Source of the DNA: Silene conica | Taxonomy: Eukaryota; Streptophyta; Magnoliopsida; Caryophyllales; Caryophyllaceae | NCBI GenBank assembly: GCA_029255685.2 | Contig: CM055312.2 | Location: 2,938,649-3,002,648, forward strand | Direction: 5' to 3' | Length of the DNA: 64,000 nucleotides | Shown here: positions 1 to 10,802 of the stretch, piece by piece | Numbering within the stretch: the first letter of the stretch is position 1 | Layout: each line of letters starts with the position of its first letter | Program-made: the position numbers and the translations under genes | The notes under the pieces: model-generated | Databases searched by the model: none | Told to the model about the DNA's origin: nothing | What the model saw: the letters and a program-made list of their open reading frames with translations, nothing else

Positions 1-902
1 GCGGATCCCACCATGATGAATTTAAAAAAAAAATTGGGTTAATGACATGGCTCAACCAGAGCCTAGTTAAGATGGTTAACACTAGGTATTGTGAACGATA
101 CCTCTCATTTCACGCTTAGCAATTTATTTTACACACTTTATTTATATAAAACCGATTTATTAAAATAATTTTTTTAATGACGAGAAAGTTCGATCCTCTC
201 AGACACGTAACGATACTAAGCTAACCATCTCAACGTCGGACATATATATTTTTTTTTTGAACCTTGAAAAACCGGGTCGTGAAGCAAGTGTCACAAAAAA
301 GTAGAAGTATTGGGCAAAATGTATTAATCATGTGAGGCCACCTTAGCCTCTTTATCTTGCATGCATATGTTTTGCACCAACCAATTATTAATCTTCATTT
401 TATTTACTTTAACAATTCTCTCAACTTTCATGCGATTTTTGTAAGTCTTTTTTCCGTTCTCTAAATTGTATATTCCTTTTAAATTTACAAAAGATTTCGG
501 GAGAGACCGTTTTCCACTAATTTAGTAAGAGATATGTGAGAGGTATCTCAATAGCGCTATTGAGAGACCGTTTCTCTGAAACTTTTGTGTTAAATTTGTT
601 AATGCAATGCACCTTATTTCTCTACACAAATACTTTGTGTAAACGGTTATACAAATTTATCGTAAAATAGAATATTTTAGTAATTACTAACCCACTAATA
701 CGGGTTTTGCAACTCTTTTTTCGGTTTTTGATTTTTATTTAAACTGATTTGGATATGAGTTTTCAGGTTGTAAACGGTTTTACAAGAGACTAAAACTTAG
801 ATATTACTAATTCTTTTAGAATTAGTTAATACTCATCACAATAATCCTAAGAAATAGGATAAATATTTAGTTTATTGCAGAAAAAATAAATAATTTCAAA
901 AA
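1..902. other. upstream region of the TBL gene
   Basis: AT-rich non-coding DNA with no convincing gene. Around 525-585 there is a short stretch around CTCAATAGCGCTATTGAGAG that resembles the termini of the MITE family seen at 20285 and 45876. Otherwise I see only presumed promoter and 5' flank of the gene that starts at 903. Confidence 0.5.
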
Positions 903-3095
903 ATGAAGGAGTTTATAGAGAATACAAAAACTAACGGCCTTGCTTCATTAATCGTATCCCTAATTGTTTTTACAACAATTTTAAGCATTTTAACCCTTTA
1001 TTCCCCTTTCTCCTTCCTCATTACCGGGAAACGGCTTCCAATTAACCATACCGATCACGGTACGTTACATCTTAAACCCGTAATTTATTAATCGTCACGT
1101 CCAAACGATTCTACCCATATTTCAAAATACATTACGAAATAAAACAATGAATTATGTGTAGAATCGTTTGGATGAAATTATTATACGTAATGTTGCATTA
1201 TTGATGTAATTATATTGATTTATCGATGATTGTTTGGAAATTTGAAAACGAAAGACTAGTATCATTAGTCATGTGATATGGTATCATAATAAAATTATGA
1301 AATATTACGATAAGATATTATATTTTAGGGATATTCTACGTGTATTTTTTGGTTTTTTATGTTATATCCTACCTTTTATAATTTTTATGGTATCTTTAAA
1401 CTTGTTACTTAGTCTCCATAATGACCTCCTTTAAATCTGTATCGAAAATAAGTTTAAATAAGCATAAACTTCTATTAAAAACATATATTATGGAACATAA
1501 AATAATAACTCAATCTGATTATATTGAGTTAGATTTGTATACTATTTGGTTCGTTAATGGTAATTCGGCGAACTAATAATTAAGTAACTGGGTAGGTTAT
1601 TGAGTAATTGAAATGTTAAATAGACGATTTAATAGCTAACTTAAGAAATTAAGCTAGTAAAGTCATTATATAGACTAATGTATGTATAGAATTTAAGGGC
1701 ATACCATAGAATTATAAAAAAAAATGTAATGGTTCAACATAAAAAATTGAAAAACTCGAGAATATAGCGTAAAATATCCCTATATTTTATTTCTCAAAAA
1801 TAACGATTCGACTAGGAGAAAGTTTGGTTAATCTATATATTTTTCGTAAATATTTTGACATATAATATGATTATGTTTGTTATTGTATGTTCTCAATTAC
1901 GTCATGACCTCGGTTCAAATATGTCAATCCGTCGTTGTGACTCCCTCTAAGCATGTACAATATATTGGGGAAGGGGACTTATAACTTATTGTCACAATAC
2001 TTTTGTCTTAATCAGTAGGCTAAAACCTGATCGTTAATATTTTTTTTAGATATTCCGAGATGTGATTTGTTTGATGGGCAATGGGTTCGAGACCCAAAGG
2101 GACCTCCATACAAAAATACAAGCTGTTCAACAATCCCATCAGCAAAGAATTGTTTGTTGCATGGAAGGAACGACACGGAATTCTTAAATTGGAGATGGAA
2201 ACCACACGGATGTGATCTGACAAGATTCGAACCCATGACCTTTCTTAATATAGTTCGCGATAAGAGGCTCGCGTTTATAGGAGACTCGGTAGCTCGCAAC
2301 CAAATGGAGTCACTCTTATGTCTTCTATCTCAAGAGGAGACTCCAATAGATGTGTTCAAGGATGCTAAAGACCGGTCTCGAACATGGTTCTTTCCTAGGA
2401 GTAATTTCACTGTTATGGTGTTATGGACTCGGTTTTTGATCAAGGGTTTTGAGAGAGACGGCGGTGTGTTTGATTTACATCTTGATCAAGTCGACGAAAA
2501 TTGGGCTCAAAATTTGAGTCATGGGGTTGTGGATTATGCTATTGTATCGGATTCGCAATGGTTCTTTAAGAAGAACTATTTGTATGAAAATCGGAAGTTG
2601 ATTGGTTGTCTCGATTGCAATGAAACCGGTCTGAATCAATTTAGTGTGGGGTATGCGATTGGTAAAGCCTTCCAAACGACACTCGGGTACATAAATGATT
2701 GCGAAAATTGTAAAGGTATGGTAACCATAGTGAGGACGATATCTCCGTCTCATTTTGAGAACGGGACGTGGAAAACCGGAGGCAATTGTGAACGAACAAA
2801 GCCTTACAACGCCAAAGACGCAGGGGATTTGGTGACGGGGGGCAAAAATGGAGTCGAGTGGGGAGTGAGGAACATTCAATTGGAAGAAGTTGAGAGAGCG
2901 AGGAAATACGCTTTGATAAGTCGAGAGAATTTTCGAGCCATGGACATCACTAAAGTTATGGTGTCACGGCCTGATGGGCACCCTGGTTCACATTGGCGCG
3001 ACAAAAAGAAGAACGGGTTTAATGACTGCGTACATTGGTGTATGCCTGGACCGATTGATGTATGGAACGATCTCATGTTAGCTTTAATAAGTTGA
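903..3095 (+). CDS. Trichome birefringence-like (TBL, DUF231) O-acetyltransferase
   Basis: Two exons, 903-1059 and 2050-3095, joined in phase: exon 1 ends CACG before GTACGT and leaves one base, the acceptor is TTTTTTAG, and the joined codon is Asp. The predicted protein is about 400 aa. An N-terminal signal anchor (residues about 13-42, hydrophobic) points to a type II Golgi membrane protein. The TBL domain begins with CDLFDGQWV. The GDS motif of the catalytic serine is near residues 130-132 (FIGDSVARNQ) and the DxxH motif near the C-terminus (DCVHWCMPGP, about residues 378-381). Known TBL proteins acetylate wall polysaccharides such as xyloglucan, xylan or mannan. The two-exon layout and short stem suggest the TBL19-27 group, but the substrate cannot be read from sequence. 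The intron (1060-2049) hosts a MULE-type MITE at 1328-1780. Confidence 0.9.
1328..1780. mobile_element. MULE-type MITE in TBL intron
   Basis: A 453-bp element with termini GGGATATTCTACGTG and ...AAAATATCCC, flanked by a perfect 9-bp target duplication TATATTTTA (1319-1327 and 1781-1789). The 9-bp duplication and long imperfect inverted termini fit a non-autonomous Mutator-like element. It shares its terminal sequence with the element at 44665-45781. Confidence 0.8.
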
Positions 3096-3430
3096 ATCAG
3101 ATTGTAGAGAAACGGTTTTGGATTCGGACTAGATAATGTACACGTTTGCTCATCGGTCTGATTTATTGTTTCTTCCGAATATGTGATGAGAATTTTGACA
3201 CGGGCAAGCACGAAACAAACGTCCCTTAAATCTTTTATGTGACATGGTGCTAATCGGACGACTACTTAAAAACGGAGAATGACCCGTAAATCCTTGGTAC
3301 AATATATTCGTCTAAAGTCACAAAAAAAAGAACAAGATGTAATAGTAGAAATATGAATTTTTGTATTAATTCAATTTTATTGATGACAATTATTACATGA
3401 TCGCTCAATTTAACCTCTTATACAGTTATA

Positions 3431-3512
3431 CTCCCTCTGTTCCGATTAGTTGGTTACCTTTTTTTAGAAAGTGTTTTGAACAAAGGTAAACAAATGATCT
3501 GGACGAAGGGAG
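3431..3512. repeat. short Stowaway-like remnant
   Basis: The left end reads TACTCCCTCTGTTCC and the right end GACGAAGGGAG. The two ends are roughly inverted repeats, as in deleted Stowaway MITEs. A TA precedes the left end but not the right, so the boundary is uncertain. Confidence 0.35.
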
Positions 3513-3806
3513 CAGTTCTTTTACTCGTATGTAGTAATCCTTGGATACAATACATATAAGCAGAATAATTTGCAGATATGATGTTCCCCATATCGGTCGC
3601 CGATCCAATTATCCGAGGATGGTCGAGATTGGTGAGTAGCGAGTGAACTAGCAGCCGCATTAGAACGAAATGCTAGTTTACCAAAATGCAACAATTTATG
3701 CAACCATGAACCTTTCTTATGCCAAAAATAAACCCAATGGACTTTTTCCAATTGGGTAAAAAAATTGTGATCATGGCATAAGTTAAGGCACCAAAAAGAA
3801 GCTACA

Positions 3807-4148
3807 TCATTGCTTGGTGTAATCCAATCGCGACATTCCACGTGTCATCGGAGAAATATGGCTCCAAATATAGGGAAGGTACCCTAGGGAAACCGGAAAA
3901 GTATAGTTATGTTGTTCGTGTATATATCTCAGTGACCGGGTCAGTCTTATTTGACTTGACTTTATAGTAAAGAAAAAAAAGCTTGCGCGAAGCTTATTCA
4001 GTACTGTATACTTAGCTTTAAACCCGTGTGGATCCCTATTCATCGCCTTGAATGTACCAACAAAGAAGCATGGTGGCACATCGACGAAGAATGTAAACCC
4101 GGGCACGTTGCTCTTTAACCAAAGAAGCACACTTCCTAGTGAACCCAT
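3807..4148 (-). CDS. possible gene or gene remnant, membrane-type N-terminus, unidentified
   Basis: A 113-codon reading frame begins with ATG at 4148 (MGSLGSVLLWLKSNVPGFTF). I do not recognise it with confidence. The first 50 residues are hydrophobic and faintly resemble the N-terminus of plant TMEM45/DUF716 membrane proteins (PGF, then a short hydrophobic run, then a DPxxFKA-like stretch). Upstream on the same strand is a good TATA box (4288-4305, TATATAAAG) and a plausible leader with a GAAT repeat, which argues for a real promoter. Downstream (3521-3840) there are protein-like stretches in shifting frames, so the locus may be a decayed or intron-split gene. The function is unknown. Confidence 0.3.
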   Translation of the reverse strand: MGSLGSVLLWLKSNVPGFTFFVDVPPCFFVGTFKAMNRDPHGFKAKYTVLNKLRASFFFFTIKSSQIRLTRSLRYIHEQHNYTFPVSLGYLPYIWSHISPMTRGMSRLDYTKQ

Positions 4149-4287
4149 TTCCCTTTCTCTTAGAAGGGATGTATGAAATGCTCTTTTGTTGTCGAATTTG
4201 AGCCATTTACGTATGTATTTGTGTTCGAGAGAAGAATGTATGAATGAATGAATGAATGAAGGTGATGAGAATGTAAGTGTAAGTGTG

Positions 4288-4305
4288 TGGCTTTATATAT
4301 GGTTG
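4288..4305 (-). promoter_or_regulatory. TATA box for the minus-strand frame at 4148
   Basis: On the minus strand the sequence reads CATATATAAAGCC, a near-consensus plant TATA box about 140-155 bp before the ATG at 4148. A short (GAAT)n repeat at about 4236-4260 would lie in the leader. Confidence 0.4.
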
Positions 4306-4790
4306 TATTGTTATATATTAGGTGTTGATTAGATATATTAAACTCGGGTTTGAAACCCTTTCCTCTTATTAAAAAGACAGGGTTGTATTTTACAAGTTGA
4401 TGAACTGTAAAAAGAGATGAACACGTACAATCTCGGGAAAAGAGGGATTTGGAAATACGAGATGAATTACAATTTCGAGGGGAGGGAGGTGAACATGGTC
4501 ATTTACTTTTTAATTTAGTTACAAGTGAAGGAATTGAGTAGGGATTAATATATGGACGGCTGTATGGTAATTGGGAGTAGGAAGATTGTAAAGTTAGCAA
4601 AGTGAGCATTAGAAAATGAAGGAATGCTTGAAATAAGAGAAATAAGGGAACAAATGTCCTGTAATTGAGGGGTTGTTTCATGTTATGAGGGGTTGTTTGT
4701 TAGATTTTTCGCATCACATGCACTAATTACTATGTAACTCTCATTTCCAACACACGCATACATTTGTTACACCAAATATCATGCATTCTT

Positions 4791-4935
4791 GTCCATGTCT
4801 AAATAGATTCTGAGTCGGTCAGTCTCGGATGACTTACCTGATATACGTGATTTGTAGGCTATCACATATACCAAAAGGTTTACCCAATGCGCACCAAAGA
4901 TAGGGGTTGCGGGTTCCCTCGTCAAAAAAAAATAC
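4791..4935 (+). mobile_element. SINE-like retroposon with A tail
   Basis: About 145 bp ending in GGGTTCCCTCGTC followed by an A tail (4923-4932). It is flanked by the direct repeat CATGCATTCTT (4780-4790 and 4936-4946), which fits a target-site duplication. There is no coding capacity. It may be a 5'-truncated SINE or a LINE tail. Confidence 0.6.
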
Positions 4936-4946
4936 CATGCATTCTT

Positions 4947-5961
4947 AATTTCTTATTTCTAATCAATAAATCAAGCTTGTTTTGGATGCGCGGTTAGTCT
5001 TGTATGAAACGGTTATACACTTATATACGTATAGTTTGGGATTAGTCAAATATAAGGACTGACCCGCTTCTTGGGTCACTTTTGGCCTGGCCCCGACTTG
5101 CATACCTGCATGCAACCCTGCGGCCCTGTCCCATTTGCCCTATATCTCGGGTCGCTTCTAGTCCATATTATCAAACCCAGCCCGCCCATACCCAGACCCC
5201 TCCTAGACCCACCTAAATCCCGCCTCAAGACACATTTAGCCCGGCCTTAATGTAGCTCGGCCTGACCCACGCCCTATCTCGAGTTAGTTTCTAGTCCCCA
5301 AGCCAAGCCCAGCCCGATCTTTTAACCCGACTGAGTTTTATAACTTGGTAAATTTACTTATTGAAACTTAGGTTATACTTCAATTCTTGTGTCCTCCGGA
5401 AGTACCGTCCTCCTTACCTCTAAAGACAGTCCACCAAATAATTATAAAGATTTAGGTGTATGGAGTATCATCCTCCCTCGTTACACAAGAATTTTTCCAT
5501 ATGACTTCAGGTGTATATATAATTAAGATTTAGGTGTATAAATACAATACAGTCTCTTTTGAGTTTTTGTGTAAAAGATCTTTTGTAGGTATATATATAA
5601 TTAAGTCTTTCGGAGTTAATTGTTAATTTTATTTTATTTCTTTAGGTTTCGGTTCAAAGCATTCAATACGATATTATTGATTGTTATTGTGATTTACAAC
5701 TTCTTTAGTTCGAATTTGATTTAGTTATAATAGTCATTAGCATTAACGTTTTACTATTCTTTATAGTATATTTTTGTATTTAGGGATTTTTAAACTCGAA
5801 AACTTTGATTAAGGTATAAGTAGATGGTCATGAGTAACACCAAAGTACAACTACCATCGACCATACATAGTAGGTTTGGTTGTTGGAGGCTTGAACTTTT
5901 GTCTAGCCTTGTAAGGACACAAACACGAGAATGAGTAAGTTGGGGAAGTTTTAATAATAAA
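4947..5961. other. intergenic, degenerate repeats
   Basis: No gene is visible. The part at 5045-5330 is unusually GC-rich, with repeated GGCCCG and CCCGAC strings, and looks like an old, degenerate transposon of the kind seen at 21921 and 37518, but the ends are not definable. Confidence 0.3.
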
Positions 5962-6525
5962 CCAGCGTAACACCCGTGAAAATTTACGGGTTGTTCAATT
6001 TTAATTTGACGGAAAATGATTAATTAAAGTTGTTAGATACACTAATAATATATGTGGTATATATGTAAATACTTTAAAGAAATATAAAAAAAGTATATCT
6101 ATAACATAAGATATATAAGAACATGTTGACATTAAAAGTTGGACGTATAACTTGAAGAACGTAAAATATAATTAAAACTGAAAACTTATAACTTTCCAAT
6201 AAAAGAAGGTTTTAGTAATAGAATAGAAATTTCTCGTAGAACGTAGTTGGTTAATAGTAAGTAACGGTGCAATAGCCATGATGATAATTCGATTTTGTGA
6301 ATTTTTAGAAGAGAAATTGTATTTTTTAGAGACTTAATATTTCAGAATAGGAAAAATTATGTTGGTCAAATTGATATTTAACAATTTACATATTGTAGAA
6401 GTCTAGAAGACAATGGAGGAGAAGAAAAAAGAGAAGGCTGATCGTTGCACTTTTCGAGCAATATAGAGAAATCAAAAGAGTTATTGAAAATATAATGGTT
6501 AGCTCTATAATTAATATTTTGTTTG

Positions 6526-7858
6526 TGAAGAATCAAGAACGAGTTTAGCACCTAAGAGGGGGAGGGGGTGAATTAGGTGACCTTTTAAAAATTTAGAAAT
6601 AGCTTAAGTGTTTCACGTATTAAGGCAACAAGATCATGAACTAAGCAACGGTATAAGGAACCGTTGCACAGAACAGATCTATAACGAGTATACCAAGAAA
6701 CGAGAGAAAAGTACGAGAGAGAGCAATAAACAAACGATGTAAAAAATTGGTTCAGCTCCTACTCCGGAGCCTACGTCCAACCGTTATTTTATTGAAAGTT
6801 TAGAAGCTACTCCGCTTGACTAAAACTATTACAACAAAACAACTCCCCAACCTACTCCGGTTGCATTTGCTAAGAGCTACTCCGCTCGAAGACTTGACTC
6901 AAACTTAAAGCTACTCCACTCTAAGAGTTTTGTTCTACCTTTGGTTTACAAGATCAATGTCTCAAGAGTTCTCTTAAAGAACATGGAGACTACTTTTAAG
7001 ATCTAAACACAAGGTTCATCGAACAAACATTTATACTCATTAGAAGTGCGAACTAGTACATGGAGATCATAGCTTTTCGAAAACAAATGAAGACTTCTTT
7101 TAAAATCAGAAACTTTTGCAAAATAAACTTGAAGAACAAATGCTTAAAAGGTTTTGCAAAGTTTTACAATAAATGCTTAGAAAGTCTTAGCAATGAATGA
7201 GTGAAAAGGTTGGTATTTATAGAGAGTTGGGCGAGTGAGAGAGTGGCTCTCAAATGTGTAATAAGTTTGCATAACTCTTTTACCCAAAGGTTCAATTAGG
7301 AGCATCTTTTACAAACTGAAAATGCACATGGTTGCAATGCTCAAGATAGATTACTCAAGGCTCAAGGCAACACATAAAAGGAAAGAGTGTAAGAGGGAAC
7401 CTTCCTTTTGTAGGACTAATTGCTAAAAAAGGAAAAAGTAAACTTTCCACTTTTTCTAACTCTTAGTCCCAATGTGCAAGTTGAGCTTTTGATTTTCAAA
7501 TTAATTTCCTTCAGTTTGTAAAGCATTTGAAATATGTAAATGAACCAAAATACCAACACTTTTGATAAAATATATTTTCCGAAAAATAATCTCCATGACC
7601 GTACTAGGAACCCCAGTTGCAACAGTCTGTTCAACTGTTGCAAGGATTTTGCACCTCTAACAAATACAAATGAATGTTAGACTACCTTGTTTACAATGCA
7701 TTCCTAGACTTGGTCTTCTCTTGTCTTTGCTTGCTTCTTGACATACGAACTTGATCTTCAATGAGCTTAATGTCACCTTGCTAATCTCTTGTACTAATCA
7801 AGCAAACATTTAGATTAATCAAGGTAACTTGCCATCATCAACATATTGTGTTCTAACA
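6526..7858 (-). repeat. 3' LTR of copia element
   Basis: A 1333-bp LTR starting TG and ending CA. It carries a TATA box on the minus strand (7214-7221) and five copies of CTACTCC(G/A) at 6759, 6807, 6852, 6877 and 6911, which lie downstream of the TATA box in the transcribed part. Confidence 0.95.
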
Positions 7859-7860
7859 AA

Positions 7861-7870
7861 TTCCCCCTTT
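7861..7870 (-). other. polypurine tract of copia element
   Basis: On the minus strand the sequence next to the 3' LTR reads AAAGGGGGAATT, a normal plus-strand primer site. Similar purine runs lie further in (7907-7914 and 8101-8112), in line with the multiple PPTs described in Sireviruses. Confidence 0.75.
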
Positions 7871-8266
7871 GATGATGACAAGTTACAATCAAAATTATGA
7901 GACAAGTTCCCCCTCAACCCATGGTGAGTCGGTCTGATTTAGGCCAATGATAAATAACACATTACTCATGCATAAACAAGGTGGTCAAGGGGTCAATCAT
8001 TCCTAATCCTAAGTAATACGTCTAATAAAAAGCTAAGCTATTTCTACGGTGAACGTTAGCCTAAGAGTCATTAAATAACACATAACATAATTTAGATGTC
8101 CTTCCCCCTCTTGACATCATCAATAGGGGAGAGTAGTGTTCAAAAGATACAGATTCAGTTAATACACAGCAAAATACGAGAGTTCAAAACACAAGAGAAA
8201 ACATTAACACACATGCAAGTAGTTTGTTATGGAGGCATTATAATAAAAAAGGCAAGGGAGAAAGGT

Positions 8267-10429
8267 TTAGGCATCGGAATCATCATCATTTGCGGCACCC
8301 ACACGCTCGATGAGATCCTCATTGACAGTTCGCAGCTCCGACATTTCCTTCTTCATCCTTTCCATTTCAGCCAAGAGTTTAGAGACCAACCCGGTAAGTT
8401 TATCAAGCTTCCCATTAATAGTACCCAAAGCAACATTTCCCCCGACCGTTGCACCCTTTCCAGGCCCTCCGAATTTTCGAACCAGCTTCCCGTTAACAAC
8501 ATCCAGAGTCATTTGAGACAATAAGCCCATGGTCATCTCATCACACAACTCAACAGCCACACTACCCTTTTTCACCATCTTCTTTTTGTGCATGATCATC
8601 GAAAGCCACATGTCATAGGGGAGGATAGTTTTCTTGTCAAAGTCCCCCTTTTTGATATCCGTGGAAACTTCATGGATTCGATGAAAAATGAGGGCGGGTA
8701 GGTTAATTTTCTGATTGGTGTGGAGATGGTGGAGGAGAAGCATTTCGAGGTAAGAACACCTTCCCCGAGTGTTGCTACCAGGACAGACGGTTCTTTGAAG
8801 GAAATTAAAGATGAACCGATGATTTGACTTGAGTTCGGTTGCATAAACATTTGAGCGGTTGCGGGTGTTTTGGGGTTGTAAAATGGTGATGATTTGGTCA
8901 ACAATGGATGGGTCAAGTGAACCCCAAGTACCCCTAGGAAAAATGGCTAGCCCAGTAGGTTCTACATCAAGAATTTTGGCTAGTTGGGAAATTGTAAGCA
9001 TGAAGGGTTTATTGTTGACAAAGGCGGATAAAGTTCCAGATGCAACGTCCACAGTTACCGTTGCATAGAACTGTACCACCTCGGATACATATGTAGGAAA
9101 GCTTTTGTCAAGGAGATGGGTCCATTTTTGGGCAAGGATATGATTATGAAAGAATTGAAATGCAGGAGAGGAATCATACCAATCAAGAGGAAAACGCCTT
9201 CCGGAATGGAACGAACACCCGAGGAGATCTTGGCAACGCTTAAGTACTTGGTCCGGAAGTCCTAAGGTGTTGAGATAGGCAAGGACTTCATTTTTGAATG
9301 GTTCCTCAAATGGGGTGGCCATGATGTCACGGCAGGGATTAGAAACAGGGTCCTCTTGTTCCTCACTCTCACTTGGGTATTTGGTGGAAGTCTTTTCAAG
9401 TCTTGGTTTCTTTTTGGACTTTTGGATTGGTTTTTTGGTGGTTGATTTTGTTTGAGTCTTTTTCTTGTGAGTGGTAAAGGAGGAAATGAGTTCCTCACCA
9501 CCGTACTCTTCACCAAATTCTTCTCCGAATATGGCGGCTATGTCTCTCTTTCGTTTGGATGATGAGGCTATTTCATGATTCAATGGTTCAAGCACTTCAT
9601 CAGACACTTGATGTTCACTAGTTGCGGCATTCGCATTTTCCTCCACCACGACAGATTTTCCCTTATCAACCCTATCCTCAATATTTTCAGAAGAAACATT
9701 TGGGGGATCCTTTTCTCCGGATTTTCCAGACCCATCCACTCCTTCTTCTCCTTCTCCGACATTGTTCGGATTTTCGACCTCGGTTTCAGTGCCCCCAACA
9801 TCTTGTTCGACACTTTGATCTATTTCACCACTTTTCTCAGATTCTACATCTTGATCCTCAACATTTTCTTCATTATCCTTTTCATTTTCAACAACATCTT
9901 CACTCTCTTTTTCCTTTTCATGTTCAACATTTTGCTCACTCACTTCTTCGGGTTCAACACTTGGTTCGACCTCCTTATTATTTTGATTTGATTTGCCTTT
10001 TCCCTTCCTAGTTTTGCTTCCTCCTTTAGTAACCACTATCTCCACTCCTTTTTCTTTGTCAGAAGCAACTTTTGGCGAACTTGCTTCACCCTCAGTGACA
10101 TTCTCATTTTCCACCTCTTCTTCGGGTATTTCTTTGTTGGGTTCAACGTTTAAGTCGACCCTTTCTTCAGAATCAGAGTGATCAACACTTGCATCTAGAG
10201 CTAAGGACAAAGCAGGTTGTCGCTTAAGTCCCCCGCGCCCTCTTCCTCTGGGTTTACGGAAACCAGGTCGGGCCGCAGTTTTGGCACGAGATTTTGGTTT
10301 GGCCGGAGATTTTGGGGAGGCAGAAGGTGGTTGAGATGGTGAGGTGGTCATTTTTAATTTTGCAACGTAGGATGGATTATAGGTATTAGCAAGACGTTGT
10401 AACTCTCGGTTTAGATTTTTGGGAGGCAT
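8267..10429 (-). CDS. copia ORF3, 720-aa protein with plant-transposon-like domain
   Basis: An intact ORF after pol in the position where some Sireviruses carry an env-like gene. ATG at 10429 (MPPKNLNREL). The N-terminal third is basic and Ser/Pro-rich, followed by a long Glu/Asp-rich, low-complexity stretch (about residues 70-270) and a Lys-rich nuclear-signal-like segment (about 330-350). The middle (about residues 380-620) has the layout of the plant 'putative transposon protein' domain (Transposase_32 type): WTHL, FYATV, an LxxILDV segment and a late HHLHTNQKIN helix. The last 60 residues form a coiled coil (LDKLTGLVSKLLAEMERMKK). I see no clear signal peptide or membrane segment, so env function is not supported. 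The family assignment is from memory of the domain and needs a profile search. Confidence 0.85.
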   Translation of the reverse strand: MPPKNLNRELQRLANTYNPSYVAKLKMTTSPSQPPSASPKSPAKPKSRAKTAARPGFRKPRGRGRGGLKRQPALSLALDASVDHSDSEERVDLNVEPNKEIPEEEVENENVTEGEASSPKVASDKEKGVEIVVTKGGSKTRKGKGKSNQNNKEVEPSVEPEEVSEQNVEHEKEKESEDVVENEKDNEENVEDQDVESEKSGEIDQSVEQDVGGTETEVENPNNVGEGEEGVDGSGKSGEKDPPNVSSENIEDRVDKGKSVVVEENANAATSEHQVSDEVLEPLNHEIASSSKRKRDIAAIFGEEFGEEYGGEELISSFTTHKKKTQTKSTTKKPIQKSKKKPRLEKTSTKYPSESEEQEDPVSNPCRDIMATPFEEPFKNEVLAYLNTLGLPDQVLKRCQDLLGCSFHSGRRFPLDWYDSSPAFQFFHNHILAQKWTHLLDKSFPTYVSEVVQFYATVTVDVASGTLSAFVNNKPFMLTISQLAKILDVEPTGLAIFPRGTWGSLDPSIVDQIITILQPQNTRNRSNVYATELKSNHRFIFNFLQRTVCPGSNTRGRCSYLEMLLLHHLHTNQKINLPALIFHRIHEVSTDIKKGDFDKKTILPYDMWLSMIMHKKKMVKKGSVAVELCDEMTMGLLSQMTLDVVNGKLVRKFGGPGKGATVGGNVALGTINGKLDKLTGLVSKLLAEMERMKKEMSELRTVNEDLIERVGAANDDDSDA

Positions 10430-10802
10430 TTTGAGGGGAGTTATAGGAGAGAGGGAGGGACGGTTATGGGGAGGTTTTTGAATTTTGGATTAATGTTGGA
10501 AAGGTGAAAGGTTTTTACATGAAGGATAATAATGAGTGGTTAAGTGTAAGGGTGAAGGATGGAGGGTAATAAAAGTGACGGGTGAGAGTGGGTTGGCAAT
10601 TTATGACAAAAGTTGAAGTGTGATTTGATGTGATGGATGAGAGAAGTACATTGAGTGGCTCCATACGTGACAACTTGCATGCATGTTTCTTTATTTCTTT
10701 TGTAGTTCAATTTCTTTAATTTGCATGTACGGAATAAATCGTAAACATAAACACTACCGTCACCCATTCTAGTCAATCATTGGGGGACGTAAACTTTTAA
10801 TG
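10430..10802 (-). other. spacer between pol and ORF3
   Basis: Roughly 370 bp with no supported gene. It separates the pol stop (TGA at 10803-10805) from the ORF3 start and would hold any splice acceptor or internal initiation site used for ORF3. Confidence 0.5.

Noticed and set aside
2475..3211. Minus frames of 111-134 codons
   Set aside because: Antisense shadows of the TBL coding exon.
3521..3841. 106-codon minus frame downstream of the putative gene at 4148
   Set aside because: Looks protein-like in places, but phases clash with the upstream frame and I know no family for it; kept only as part of the possible remnant.
8096..8524. 142-codon + frame
   Set aside because: Antisense to the C-terminal coding part of copia ORF3; no motif of its own.
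9575..10011. Overlapping + frames of 129-138 codons rich in Phe, Leu and His
   Set aside because: Complement of the Glu/Asp-rich low-complexity part of ORF3; composition explains the openness.
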